Below, piece after piece: positions 7,874 to 16,769 of a stretch of 64,000 nucleotides of DNA. Below the pieces are notes generated by a model that saw nothing but the letters and a program-made list of their open reading frames with translations, was not told where the DNA came from and ran no database searches. Origin of the DNA: Cyclobacteriaceae bacterium (GTDB lineage: Bacteria > Bacteroidota > Bacteroidia > Cytophagales > Cyclobacteriaceae); assembly GCA_019694875.1 (NCBI GenBank), contig JAIBBC010000002.1, forward strand, positions 558,001 to 622,000, in the 5' to 3' direction. Position 1 is the first letter of the stretch. Every line of letters begins with the position of its first letter. A program made the position numbers and the translations under genes.

Positions 7874-9072
7874 GCGCAGATAACTTTCAAAAGAGTGTTG
7901 AGCTTGATTTCGGTTTCGTCCCATTCGCTTTCCGGAATGGAATCGGCCGTTACGCCTGCTCCGGCATATAAAATCGCCTGCGTGTCAGCAAGCTGCATGC
8001 AGCGAAGGTTAACGAACAGACAAATATTGTTATTGACGTTTACCGGCCCGAGATAACCCGCATAAAATTCTCGATCGTGTCCTTCATTGGCTTTCAGGAA
8101 TGCAAGCGACTCTTCGAGCGGCATACCACACACAGCCGAGGTTGGATGGATGAGCTGAAGCATGACAGAACCCAATTGCGGGAAATTAGTTTCTTTCATG
8201 TCCACCGCGTAGGTTGTCTTCAGGTGCATTACGTTTCCGGCAATAACAGTCTTGGGACCCTGCTCATCGTATTCGCGTAAACGAATTTTTTTAAAATTGC
8301 TGATGATGTACCGCGACACGAGCGCCTGCTCTTCAATTTCTTTTTGTGTCCACGCTACGTTGCGGATGTCGGTGCCGGGTTCGTATCGTTTTGTTCCGGC
8401 CAGTGCCACCGTTTTGAAAATCCGGTTATTCTCGACCTGAATTAATAGCTCAGGCGAGGCACCCATCCAGGTTCCGACATTCGGAATGCTCACGAATGAG
8501 ATCAGGGCATTGGGGTAGGTGTCGCAAAGTTTTTGGAAGGTATCGATTGGATCAAATGAATCCGGAAGATCAACCCGTTTGGCCCGTGAAGGCACAATCT
8601 TTTCAAATGCACCTTCTTCGATTTGCTGAATGCCTTTTGCAACGAGCTGAAAGTAGCTTTCCTTATCCGAGGATGAAGTGGTCGTTTGCTTAAAGAAAAA
8701 AGATTTTGCGGGTTTCAATCCTGCCTTCGATGCAGCCTCATTAAACCATTCGCGCGAAGCTGTTGCTTCATCATGTGCGGGTTCGTTAAGCATCCCGTTT
8801 GAAAAAGTAAACATCATATCGGCCGGCAGGTAATAGCGGCTTTTTGTTTTGTCGAACGGAGCGAAAATAAATCCGGGTGCAAGGTCTTCGATGATTGCTT
8901 TCGGCTCCAGCGTTTTTGCGGTGTATGAAATGATCAGGTGTTTAACAGGATCGTTCGGTGACCGCCATAAGGCAAAAGAGAAATTGTTTTCAGAAGCATA
9001 ATTCAGCAGAATCTCGAATGCTTCAGCTTCGCCCGGTTTTTGAGTTTCCAATATGCCGACAACCTTCTCCAC
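7870..9072 (-). CDS. menF: Isochorismate synthase (MenF)
   Basis: 400 residues. A chorismate-utilising enzyme that turns chorismate into isochorismate, the entry step of menaquinone synthesis. Motifs in order: IVPSRAKRVDLP, GTWMGASPELL, ALAGTKRYEPG, the helix of the active site HPTSAVCGMPLEESLAFLKANEGHDREFYAGYLG, and C-terminal LYAGAGVTADSIPESEWDETEIKL. The N-terminal third is divergent, as usual. It follows the thioesterase by 3 bases and shares a GTGA junction with menD. It could in principle serve siderophore synthesis, but the menD/menB context decides for menaquinone. Confidence 0.93.
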   Translation of the reverse strand: MEKVVGILETQKPGEAEAFEILLNYASENNFSFALWRSPNDPVKHLIISYTAKTLEPKAIIEDLAPGFIFAPFDKTKSRYYLPADMMFTFSNGMLNEPAHDEATASREWFNEAASKAGLKPAKSFFFKQTTTSSSDKESYFQLVAKGIQQIEEGAFEKIVPSRAKRVDLPDSFDPIDTFQKLCDTYPNALISFVSIPNVGTWMGASPELLIQVENNRIFKTVALAGTKRYEPGTDIRNVAWTQKEIEEQALVSRYIISNFKKIRLREYDEQGPKTVIAGNVMHLKTTYAVDMKETNFPQLGSVMLQLIHPTSAVCGMPLEESLAFLKANEGHDREFYAGYLGPVNVNNNICLFVNLRCMQLADTQAILYAGAGVTADSIPESEWDETEIKLNTLLKVICA

Positions 9073-9075
9073 CGT

Positions 9076-9501
9076 TTATTTTTTATCAATCACTGCCATG
9101 GTTATCCGACTAACACATACCAGTTCGTTTTGTTCGTTCGAAATTTTTATTTCCCACACGTGAGTTTTCTTGCCCACATGTATGGGTCGGGTTACGCCTG
9201 TTACAAATCCTTCGCGCATGCTCTTGATATGATTGGCATTGATCTCGAGGCCCACGCAGTATTGTTTGCTCATGTCGATGCAGCATGTAGCGGCAACGCT
9301 TCCCAGTGTCTCAGCAAGCGTCACTGAGGCCCCGCCATGCAAAAGGCCGAGCGGCTGGTGGGTGCGGTGGTCAACCGGCATACGGGCTTCAATGAAATCA
9401 TCCCCGATTCGGGTAAACTCAATACCCAGGTGCGTAACCATGGTGTTTACCGACATCTTGTTGAGGGTTTCGGTAGTGATGTTCGGATTAAATAATGCCA
9501 T
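9076..9501 (-). CDS. Hotdog-fold thioesterase, likely DHNA-CoA hydrolase
   Basis: 141 residues. A PaaI/YdiI-type hotdog protein: the helix motif PLGLLHGGASVTLAETLGSVAA near 51-72 carries the HGG and the catalytic-type Glu, followed by VGLEINANHIKSMREGFVTGVTRPIHVGKKTHVWEIKI. Such enzymes hydrolyse 1,4-dihydroxy-2-naphthoyl-CoA in menaquinone or phylloquinone synthesis. As first gene of the menF-menD-menB run, three bases from menF, it is the natural candidate for that step (MenI role), though a general thioesterase cannot be excluded. A 73-base divergent region separates it from the histidine phosphatase gene. Confidence 0.85.
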   Translation of the reverse strand: MALFNPNITTETLNKMSVNTMVTHLGIEFTRIGDDFIEARMPVDHRTHQPLGLLHGGASVTLAETLGSVAATCCIDMSKQYCVGLEINANHIKSMREGFVTGVTRPIHVGKKTHVWEIKISNEQNELVCVSRITMAVIDKK

Positions 9502-9546
9502 GATTGTTAAGGAGTTACAAAAACGTGGTATTCACGTTTATTTCCC

Positions 9547-9554
9547 TATTTTTG
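9547..9554 (+). promoter_or_regulatory. -7 box (TAttTTTG) for the histidine phosphatase gene
   Basis: TATTTTTG matches the Bacteroidota -7 consensus TAnnTTTG and lies 20 bases before the TTG start of the next gene. I see no good -33 TTG at 19-21 bases spacing. It sits in the 73-base divergent region shared with the men operon. Confidence 0.5.
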
Positions 9555-9574
9555 CGCGCCAAATTAGCTGAAAA

Positions 9575-10213
9575 TTGAACACCAAAAAAGTTTACATCGT
9601 TCGCCACGGACAAACTGATTTTAATGCGCGGGGCATCGTGCAGGGCAGCGGTGTGGACAGCTCGTTGAATGAGAAGGGCAGGGCTCAGGCACAGGCATTT
9701 TACGAAGCTTACCGGCACGTAAAGTTTGATAAAGTCTATACGTCAGCGTTAAAACGTACGCGCGAGTCGGTGATCAAATTTATCGAATCGGGAGTTCCAT
9801 CCGAGTCGTTGTCGGGGTTAAATGAAATCAGCTGGGGTAAAAAAGAAGGTCAGCCCATTACACCGGAAGAAGATCAATACTACCACCACATGCTGAGCGA
9901 ATGGCAGCGTGGCGATACATCGTTACGAATTGAAGGTGGTGAAAGTCCGGACGATGTTGTAAAACGGATGAAACCTGCGGTTGATCACATCTTGTCGCAT
10001 ACCGATGAAAAAAATATCCTGATCTGCATGCACGGCCGTGCGATCCGTATTTTGTTGTGTTACCTGTTAAACTATCCGCTGAAAAGCATGGATATGTTTG
10101 AACATGAAAACTGTTGCCTGTACGTATTGAACTACACCGGTTCTATGTTTTCGGTGGAGGTGTATAACAACACCGACCACCTCCGGCCGGCAATTGATAA
10201 CATTGAAATGTAA
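9575..10213 (+). CDS. Histidine phosphatase family protein (phosphoglycerate-mutase-like)
   Basis: 212 residues from a TTG start. No ATG occurs upstream in frame, and the next in-frame Met lies past the catalytic motif, so TTG is the likely start. The RHG motif (YIVRHGQTDFNARGIVQG) is at residues 7-24, the second Arg is in TSALKRTRESV near 57-67, the acid is in LNEISWGKKEG near 81-91, and the second His is in ILICMHGRAIRIL near 147-159. The family removes or moves phosphate on many substrates (sugar phosphates, cobalamin precursors). The substrate is not evident from the neighbours. Confidence 0.88.
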   Translation: MNTKKVYIVRHGQTDFNARGIVQGSGVDSSLNEKGRAQAQAFYEAYRHVKFDKVYTSALKRTRESVIKFIESGVPSESLSGLNEISWGKKEGQPITPEEDQYYHHMLSEWQRGDTSLRIEGGESPDDVVKRMKPAVDHILSHTDEKNILICMHGRAIRILLCYLLNYPLKSMDMFEHENCCLYVLNYTGSMFSVEVYNNTDHLRPAIDNIEM

Positions 10214-10236
10214 AGACGCAAAATTTTGCGTCTTTA
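10211..10236 (+). terminator. Perfect palindrome at the gene end, probable terminator
   Basis: A 26-base perfect inverted repeat (arm TAAAGACGCAAAA) begins with the TAA stop codon of the phosphatase gene. The central AAAATTTT would form the loop, leaving a stem of nine pairs. A T-run after it is weak (TACTTTG), so termination may be inefficient. A second small palindrome (CGGCAAAATTGCCG) lies at 10313-10326, on the other side of the convergent gap. Confidence 0.5.
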
Positions 10237-10339
10237 CTTTGATAAAAAACGGTTCGCGAATGCGTTCATAAAAAAATGTTGCGTCTGCGTGTTTTAAATT
10301 TTTGACGTACACGGCAAAATTGCCGAACGATAATCAAAA

Positions 10340-11815
10340 TCATCTTTTCAAACGGGCCAGGGCCGATTTTGCCTTGCTGTCGATGCTGTTCTTGTATTCG
10401 TGCTTTTTGTAGGTGAGCGCTTTTGAAAAGTATTTCTTCGCTTCCGCGGAGTTATTCTCATCTACGAAAATATATCCGAGCTGAAGGCAGGCATTGGGCG
10501 CAAAGTACCAGGGTTCTTCACCTGCTTCGCTAATCGTGCGCAGATAGTTTTCTTTTGCCTCCGCCAGCTTGTTGGTTTTGTGAAACAGGCGCGCCTTGCG
10601 ATAAACAAATTCCGTTTTCTCTTTTTTAGAAGGAATGTCGCTGTCCGTTACAGACGCAGCGATGGTTTCCGCCTGAACGTAATAGCCTCCGTCTGTTGCG
10701 TACCGGATTTTTGAAAGTTTAATGTTTGGGTCGGTGGCTTCAGCCAGACTGCGGGATGCATACCGGTCTGCTTCGGTCGATTCGTTGCCGGCTGTTGCAG
10801 CGCGTGTGAAATATTTTTTAGCTTCTTTGGATTTACCCTGCAGCCAGTAGCAAATGCCGATTTTGTAATGCGCGTCTTTTACATAGTTCAGCCCGGTGTA
10901 CGCAGTAAGAAATTTCTGGTAGTGTTCGATAGATGATTTGTATTCGCCTTTGTGCAAGTACACTTCCCCGGTCTGGTAGTCCGCGTAAGCGATGGCTAAA
11001 CCCTTTTGATTTTCATGAAGCGTTTTGAAATAGCCAAGTGCTTTTTCGCTTTCGGAGTTCTTGATCGCCACACATCCACCGAGAAAGAGCAACAGCCGTT
11101 GGTCTGGATGTTCGTCAATCAACTTGCTGAGACCGGCAGCTGCAGAAGATGTCTGTTGCAGGATAAATGCTTTCGTGAGCTCGTGAATCAAAGCCGTTTC
11201 AAAACTAAGGTCCATGTGCGCGTACTTAACCCACTCCAGTTCTTCGAGCCCTTTCTCCACCGAACCTTCCATCCCAAACATGCTGATTATCCACTGGTAC
11301 TTTTCAGGAATGGAGCCAAGCATTACTTCCAGCACCCCCGATGTTTTTCGTATCGGAACAAACTGTGGAAATTTCTCTTTGCATTTCTGCACCTGCATAT
11401 AGGCCTGGCGGATACTCCATGCGGCATCCACTTCGTGCCCGAACTTTAAATAGGTGAATGCCCATTGTAACCGAAGCTCGGCCAGCGTGAACAGTGCGTC
11501 CGCAGTTACAGGTTCTACGTCTTCCAGCTTGTCGATCCGGTCGTTGTAATTGTCTTCGTACTTCCCGAACGCGGTTTCATCTTCCGTAATCAGAAGCTCA
11601 AGGATTTCGGAAAGCGAAGCGGCATAGATTTGTTGTGGCGTTTCTGGTTTGTCCAGGACGGCACGCGCCTCGGTCACTTCCAGGTTGAATGCAAGGCGAT
11701 AAGCTTGTGATGTGCGGTCATCCGTGATCCAGTGTGTTTCAACGGTCGCGTCTTTTTGAGCAGCACAAATCCATGCGCATAAAAAAAGACAGATCGTTAA
11801 ACCTGTCTTTTTCAT
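10340..11815 (-). CDS. Secreted tetratricopeptide-repeat protein
   Basis: 491 residues from the ATG at 11815. The reading frame extends 38 codons further up, but MKKTGLTICLFLCAWICAAQ is a clear signal peptide, so this is the start. The body is alpha-helical with recognisable TPR-like units, e.g. DYQTGEVYLHKGEYKSSIEHYQKFL, KIGICYWLQGKSKEAKKYFTRA and QLGYIFVDENNSAEAKKYFSKAL. TPR proteins act as scaffolds. This one is probably periplasmic. It is 19 bases after the coiled-coil gene and likely shares its transcript. No enzyme motif is visible. Confidence 0.8.
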   Translation of the reverse strand: MKKTGLTICLFLCAWICAAQKDATVETHWITDDRTSQAYRLAFNLEVTEARAVLDKPETPQQIYAASLSEILELLITEDETAFGKYEDNYNDRIDKLEDVEPVTADALFTLAELRLQWAFTYLKFGHEVDAAWSIRQAYMQVQKCKEKFPQFVPIRKTSGVLEVMLGSIPEKYQWIISMFGMEGSVEKGLEELEWVKYAHMDLSFETALIHELTKAFILQQTSSAAAGLSKLIDEHPDQRLLLFLGGCVAIKNSESEKALGYFKTLHENQKGLAIAYADYQTGEVYLHKGEYKSSIEHYQKFLTAYTGLNYVKDAHYKIGICYWLQGKSKEAKKYFTRAATAGNESTEADRYASRSLAEATDPNIKLSKIRYATDGGYYVQAETIAASVTDSDIPSKKEKTEFVYRKARLFHKTNKLAEAKENYLRTISEAGEEPWYFAPNACLQLGYIFVDENNSAEAKKYFSKALTYKKHEYKNSIDSKAKSALARLKR

Positions 11816-11834
11816 GTGTTGTATCGTGTGTGAT

Positions 11835-12644
11835 TTATTCAACCGTTTTTCTTCTGCGCGTAGTGGGAGCAGGAGTTGCACCAGCCTTCTTAGGCTTGTC
11901 GCTTTCGTCAAGCGACTCCATGTCCACATCTGCTAAGATACGACCTGAATGTTCATCAATTACAATTTTCTTCTTTTCGCGGATTTCGGCAATTTTCTGA
12001 GGCGGGATCACGATGTTACAGCCTTCCGCTGCGCCACGCACCACGCGTACCACGGCCAAACCGTTTGATAAGCTGCTCCGCAGTCTGTCGTAATGTTTCA
12101 GGATTGCCTTGTCTTCAATTTTCTTAACCGCCTTTTCGCGTTCAGCTAAAAGCTTCTTTTCTTCTTCTTCGCTTTCGCCCAGGATCTCACTAAGCTCTTT
12201 TTTCTTAAGTTCAAGGTGGGCCTTGCGCTCTTCGATCAGCGCTTCGGTTTTTTCGATCTCGGCTTTCTTGGCGGCTGTCAGGTCTTTGCCTTCTTTAACT
12301 TTCTTCTCGCAGATCTGAATCTCCAGTTCCTGAAGTTCAACTTCTTTGGTGATTGCATCGAACTCGCGGTTGTTGCGTACGTTCTTTTGCTGTTCTGCGT
12401 ATTTCTTGATAAGCTTCTCAGCTTCTTTCGCGGCTTCCTTGCTTTTCTTGATGTTGTCCTCGATGTCTTTTAGCTCAGTCTGGTGGCGCTGCAGGCGGGT
12501 GTTGTACCCCACCATTTCATCTTCCAGGTCCTGAACCTCGTCAGGAAGATCGCCTCTTAATTTCTTTAATTCGTCCAGTTTAGTGTCGATGCTCTGCAGT
12601 TTTACAAGGGCTTCGAGTTTCTGTGCTACGGTTTGATTTTCCAT
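11835..12644 (-). CDS. CdsZ/DUF164-like coiled-coil protein with degenerate zinc ribbon
   Basis: 269 residues. About 190 residues of antiparallel coiled coil rich in Glu and Lys lead into the C-terminal module known from the C4-type zinc ribbon family (zf-RING_7; CdsZ in Chlamydia). The conserved frame of that module is present (IPPQKIAEIREKKKIV...GRIL), but the ligands are mostly gone: the first pair is reduced to one Cys (AAEGCN) and the second pair reads DEHS. Zinc binding of the usual kind is therefore unlikely. An added basic tail ends TRRRKTVE. The gene follows the Nif3-like gene by six bases, the usual partner in this phylum. Function unproven. Confidence 0.8.
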   Translation of the reverse strand: MENQTVAQKLEALVKLQSIDTKLDELKKLRGDLPDEVQDLEDEMVGYNTRLQRHQTELKDIEDNIKKSKEAAKEAEKLIKKYAEQQKNVRNNREFDAITKEVELQELEIQICEKKVKEGKDLTAAKKAEIEKTEALIEERKAHLELKKKELSEILGESEEEEKKLLAEREKAVKKIEDKAILKHYDRLRSSLSNGLAVVRVVRGAAEGCNIVIPPQKIAEIREKKKIVIDEHSGRILADVDMESLDESDKPKKAGATPAPTTRRRKTVE

Positions 12645-12650
12645 TAATTC

Positions 12651-13744
12651 TTAAAAGTATCGTACAGGATTCGTATCAGTCGCAGAAAAATTGACCGCAA
12701 AAGTAAGAAATTTTTTGTTCAAAATCTCGCCTAAAAGCTCTTTCGTGAAAATCTCGCTTTCGTAATGCCCGATGTCGGCAATCGTGATTCTACCCTCGGC
12801 ATCGAAGAATTCGTGGTATTTGAAGTCGGCCGTCACAAAGAAATCGGCCTCGGAACGGATGGCCTGTGGGAGCAAAAAGCTGCCGGAACCGCCACAAACC
12901 GCCACTTTTTTCACTTTTCGATCTAACAGGCGCGTATGCCTGATCGCAGTCAAATTCATGCTGCTTTTTAAACGTTTTAGAAATTCGATTGGTTCCATCG
13001 GCTGGTCAAGTTCGCCCACCATTCCTGAACCGACCTCCTGGTTAATGTTAGAAACCCGGGAGATATAATAGGCAACTTCCTCATACGGATGAGCCGATTT
13101 CAAAGCCTCGATAATTCGTCCTTCCTGGTGAGCGGGGAAGATCACTTCGGCCCGGTCTTCCCGAACCTGTTCCTGTTTATTCAGTTGACCGGTGTGCGGA
13201 TTCGCGTCTCCGGTCGGCATAAACGTTCCGGTTCCTTCCGTTTGAAAGCTGCAGTTCTTGTATTCACCAATCTGACCGGCCCCGGCTTCGTACAATGCCT
13301 GTAAAACGTTGCCGGTATGCTCTTTTGGAATAAACGTGACAAGTTTGGTCAGTGTATCCGTTTTTGGTGCGAGTACCTTTAAATTCTTCAACCCGATTTT
13401 CTCTGAAATCTTCCGGTTCACGCCTGTATGCACATTATCAAGGTTTGTGTGAATGGCGTAGATGGCAATGTTGTTCCGGATCGCTTTCAGGACGGTGCGT
13501 TCAACGTAGTTGCTGCCGGTGATTTTTTTTAATCCTTTAAAGATGATCGGATGGTGTGCGATAATCAGGTTGCATTTTTTAGCGATCGCTTCTTCAACAA
13601 CTTCCTCGATGCAATCGAGCGTGATTAAAACTCCGGTAACATTCTGATTCGGTTCACCGGTCAGCAGGCCGGAGTTATCGTACGACTCCTGGTAGGCGCG
13701 GGGGCAATGGTTTCCAGGTAGTCGGTAATATCTTTTACGTTCAT
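12651..13744 (-). CDS. Nif3-like dinuclear metal-centre protein with apparent 1-base frameshift
   Basis: The family N-terminus is read from the ATG at 13744 (MNVKDITDYLETIAP), but the rest (RAYQESYDNSGLLTGEP onward) lies in another frame. The switch falls at the run of five G at 13700-13704 (plus strand), where one more G would restore a perfect family sequence. The long frame that starts at 13790 therefore has a nonsense N-terminus. The body is otherwise intact: LIIAHHPIIFKGLK, YAIHTNLDNVHTGVNRKI, a central insert domain, and the C-terminal HYESE metal-site segment. About 365 residues when repaired. The family chelates two metals and its reaction is uncertain. A sequencing error in the homopolymer is as likely as a true mutation. 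A TAGTTTTG box at 13795-13788 supports the 13744 start. Confidence 0.8.
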
Positions 13745-13787
13745 CGGTAATGCCAGAAAGCTGTTTTGTATTTTTACACGCAGTAGG

Positions 13788-13795
13788 CAAAACTA
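13788..13795 (-). promoter_or_regulatory. -7 box (TAgtTTTG) for the Nif3-like operon
   Basis: The plus-strand CAAAACTA reads TAGTTTTG on the minus strand. It lies 44 bases upstream of the ATG at 13744 and overlaps the alternative upstream start at 13790, which would fall before the transcription start. This favours the shorter, frameshift-requiring reading. Confidence 0.45.
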
Positions 13796-13805
13796 CACTT
13801 TATTC

Positions 13806-14852
13806 ATGTCTGTTTTGAGGTTTTTGCTCTTTCCGTTTGCTGCGCTGTATGATCTCATTACTGCGGTGCGTAACCGTTTGTATGACAGAGGCTATAAACC
13901 CGCGGTGAAGTTCGATGTGCCGGTAATCAGTGTCGGAAATCTTGCGGTGGGTGGAACGGGTAAGACGCCTTTGGCAGAACATCTTATCCGGTTGCTTTCT
14001 CCGGAATTTAAAATTGCAACGCTCAGTCGCGGTTATGGCCGCAAGACGAAAGGTTTCCGGGTCGCTAACGAAAGCGACTCCGCTGCAACCATCGGAGACG
14101 AACCTTTCCAGATCTATAAAAAGTTTGGTAATCAGGTTCATGTTACGGTTGGTGAGGAGCGGGCTTACGCAATTCCTATGCTGTTGCAGGATCATGAAGA
14201 TATAACCGCGATCATCCTGGATGATGCGTATCAGCACCGGAGTGTTATTCCGGGTTTGAGCATTTTATTGACGGAATATCAGAATCCATTTTATAACGAC
14301 TTTCTGCTTCCGGTTGGCCGCTTGCGCGAAGCGAAATCAGGCGCTGTCCGTGCGGATGTAATTGTTGTTACGAAGTGTCCCGATCACCTGACTGATGACG
14401 AGGTGATGGAAATTGAAGGCCACATTCACGCGTATGCAGTGAAACCTGTTTTCTTTTCAAAGATTCGTTATGCTGACCCGGTAGCCTTCGGTCATACTCA
14501 GGCAGAATTTTCGAAAAATGTAATCCTGGTTTCTGCAATAGCAAATTCACACATCCTGGAGGAATATGTGCGCAAGTCGTTCTCACTTATCCGGCATTTT
14601 TCGTTTCGCGATCATTATGTAATTACGGAAAGTGATCTCAACGATATCGAGACGGTCCTGAAAAAACAGGCAGGTGGCACGTGCATTCTGACCACGGAAA
14701 AAGATATGGTGAAGCTCAAACGAAATGAGTTGCGTGAACAGGTGAACCGGCTGCCGATTTTTTATTTGCCCATTGAAACCGAATTCATCAGAAATGGTAA
14801 GGATTTTGATACGCTCGTGCTGTCTTTCATGCGGAGTTTTAAACCTGACTAA
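13806..14852 (+). CDS. lpxK: Tetraacyldisaccharide 4'-kinase (LpxK)
   Basis: 348 residues. Inner-membrane kinase that phosphorylates the 4' position of the lipid A disaccharide. The N-terminal hydrophobic helix (FLLFPFAALYDLITAVRNRLYDRG) anchors it. Walker A is SVGNLAVGGTGKTPLAEHL near 42-60, the LpxK signature TLSRGYGRKTKGF is near 72-84, and the Walker B-like ILDDAYQHRSV is near 137-147. C-terminal LTTEKDMVKL is also typical. The gene is divergent from the Nif3-like operon across about 60 bases and is followed by a porin gene. Confidence 0.94.
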   Translation: MSVLRFLLFPFAALYDLITAVRNRLYDRGYKPAVKFDVPVISVGNLAVGGTGKTPLAEHLIRLLSPEFKIATLSRGYGRKTKGFRVANESDSAATIGDEPFQIYKKFGNQVHVTVGEERAYAIPMLLQDHEDITAIILDDAYQHRSVIPGLSILLTEYQNPFYNDFLLPVGRLREAKSGAVRADVIVVTKCPDHLTDDEVMEIEGHIHAYAVKPVFFSKIRYADPVAFGHTQAEFSKNVILVSAIANSHILEEYVRKSFSLIRHFSFRDHYVITESDLNDIETVLKKQAGGTCILTTEKDMVKLKRNELREQVNRLPIFYLPIETEFIRNGKDFDTLVLSFMRSFKPD

Positions 14853-14864
14853 GTAAAAGTATCT

Positions 14865-16769
14865 TTGAGCGTGTTTAGCCGGCATTTTTTAACCGTCTTG
14901 TTTGTTTTTGCATCGCTGGCCGTTTGGGCGCAGGATGATGAGCCGGGCTCGCGCGTAGGGTCCAGCATCATTGACGACAGCACAAAAAATGTATACGGCC
15001 CCAAGACCTCGCTCTATTTTTATGAGCCAGATTTCTTCCGGAATAATTTCCAACTCCACACCCTTGACACCGCTGCCTGGAACTTTCACCGGTTTAACTA
15101 TGTGCAGCGATACAACAATTTCTATCAGGATTTAGGTAACATCGGAACTGCTATCCGCCCGGTGTTCAATGAGGTGCCCGACATGATCGGAGCAACACCC
15201 GGCTTTACTGCATACGACCTTTACTGGAACAGCGAGACAGTTAAGTATTATAACACCAAGTCACCCTACGCGAACGTGAAATGGGTGCTGGGCGGAAAGG
15301 GGCGATCGTATGCGCGCATCACGTTTACCCGGAACATCAATCCGCGATGGAATGCAGGCTTTGACTATCGCATTCTTCAAATCGACAAGATCACTGCACG
15401 CAGAGCAAAAGGTGATCGCACAACGAAAAGCAATTACTTCGATTTCTTTACGTCATTTCAGTCCAAAGACAGTTTGTACAGCCTGTTTTTTAATGCAAGG
15501 CGCGACTTCATGCAACTGGATGAAAACGGAGGTGTTTTCACTGATCCTGAAACAGGTTTTAAGTACAGCGATCTTTTTCAGAAGCAGGGCGCATCTACCT
15601 GGCTGACGGAAGCGGAGAGCAACGACAAGCGTGGCGCACTGCACCTCTTTCATCAGCTAAATCTCGCTTCCGGACTGCAACTTTATCACACAAGCGATTT
15701 GTACCGGCAGATCAATCGCTTCAATGATTCGGATCCGGACAATGCGTATTATGATTTTATTGTAGTCGACAGTGCCAAGACACGCGATCGCACCGAATTT
15801 AAATCGTTCCGGAACGAAGTAGGTGTAAAAGGAAGTTTCTTCAAGGCTTTTTATAACGGTTATGCCGCACTGAGGCAATACAGCATCGACTACAAATACA
15901 TTTACGAAAACAACTTTTTCCTCGACACAAAAAAAGTCGAGCCGTATGTTGGCGGTCGCATCGGCTTGCAGGTTGATTCATTGGTAGAGGTTAAAGGCTG
16001 GGCTGAATGGATGCTGGATGACCGCTACATAATTCAAGGGTCTATTAAAACTAAATGGTTTGAAGCGGCAGCCAAACGTTCGGTTTCAACACCGGCATTT
16101 GTCCCGCAGGTGTACCGCGGCAGTCACGATTTGTGGGTGAATAAGTTTGGCAACACGGAGGGCACCGAGCTGAAGGGAAATCTGATCTATGAATCAAAAC
16201 GCTTTTCAATTTATCCGGGTATGAGGTTTTCGACCTTTCGGAATTACATCTTCTTTAAGGAGGACACATCGGCTGTCGGTCAAAAAGTATTACCGTATCA
16301 AACATCGGGTTATCAAACCTGGGTGTCACCCGAATTGAATATATCGCTTACGCTGTTCGAACATTTAACATTGAAGGGCCAGGGAATTTATACGCGTATT
16401 CTGGAAAACTCCGATGACGCAATGCAATTCCCAGAAATGTTTGTGAATGCACAGATTGCCTATGCTGATATCTGGTTCAATGGTAATTTCGATTTTCAGG
16501 CGGGTATTGATGCACACTGGAAGTCGAGCTACTACGCACCGGGCTATGACGTTACTTCGCAGCAATTCTATACGCAGAAACGGTATCTCGCACCTTCATT
16601 TCCGGTGGTTGATATTTTTCTCAATGTGCGGATCAAGCATGCGCGCATCTTCCTGAAATACAATAACTCGTTGATGCTCTTTTCGAGCTATGGCAACGTA
16701 CCTACACCGTTCTATCCGGGAATCCGAAACCTCGTTGACTTCGGCTTCGATTGGTCGTTTTTTGATTGA
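14865..16769 (+). CDS. Putative porin (Porin_10 family)
   Basis: 634 residues from a TTG at 14865 (an in-frame GTG at 14871 is the alternative). A signal peptide ends near AVWAQ. The mature protein is rich in aromatic and alternating residues typical of an outer-membrane beta-barrel, beginning with the family pattern YGPKTSLYFYEPDFFRNNF and FNYVQRYNNFYQDLGNIGTAIRP, and ending in an aromatic residue (FGFDWSFFD). This matches the Bacteroidota putative porin family. Its substrate is unknown. It starts 12 bases after lpxK and overlaps miaE by four bases. Confidence 0.8.
   Translation: MSVFSRHFLTVLFVFASLAVWAQDDEPGSRVGSSIIDDSTKNVYGPKTSLYFYEPDFFRNNFQLHTLDTAAWNFHRFNYVQRYNNFYQDLGNIGTAIRPVFNEVPDMIGATPGFTAYDLYWNSETVKYYNTKSPYANVKWVLGGKGRSYARITFTRNINPRWNAGFDYRILQIDKITARRAKGDRTTKSNYFDFFTSFQSKDSLYSLFFNARRDFMQLDENGGVFTDPETGFKYSDLFQKQGASTWLTEAESNDKRGALHLFHQLNLASGLQLYHTSDLYRQINRFNDSDPDNAYYDFIVVDSAKTRDRTEFKSFRNEVGVKGSFFKAFYNGYAALRQYSIDYKYIYENNFFLDTKKVEPYVGGRIGLQVDSLVEVKGWAEWMLDDRYIIQGSIKTKWFEAAAKRSVSTPAFVPQVYRGSHDLWVNKFGNTEGTELKGNLIYESKRFSIYPGMRFSTFRNYIFFKEDTSAVGQKVLPYQTSGYQTWVSPELNISLTLFEHLTLKGQGIYTRILENSDDAMQFPEMFVNAQIAYADIWFNGNFDFQAGIDAHWKSSYYAPGYDVTSQQFYTQKRYLAPSFPVVDIFLNVRIKHARIFLKYNNSLMLFSSYGNVPTPFYPGIRNLVDFGFDWSFFD

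Noticed and set aside
11816-11929. Upstream extension of the TPR protein
   Set aside because: A proper signal peptide begins at the ATG at 11815. The extension overlaps the upstream coiled-coil gene.
13745-13790. Upstream start of the Nif3-like frame
   Set aside because: The added N-terminus does not match the family, while another frame from 13744 does. The upstream start also overlaps the -7 box.
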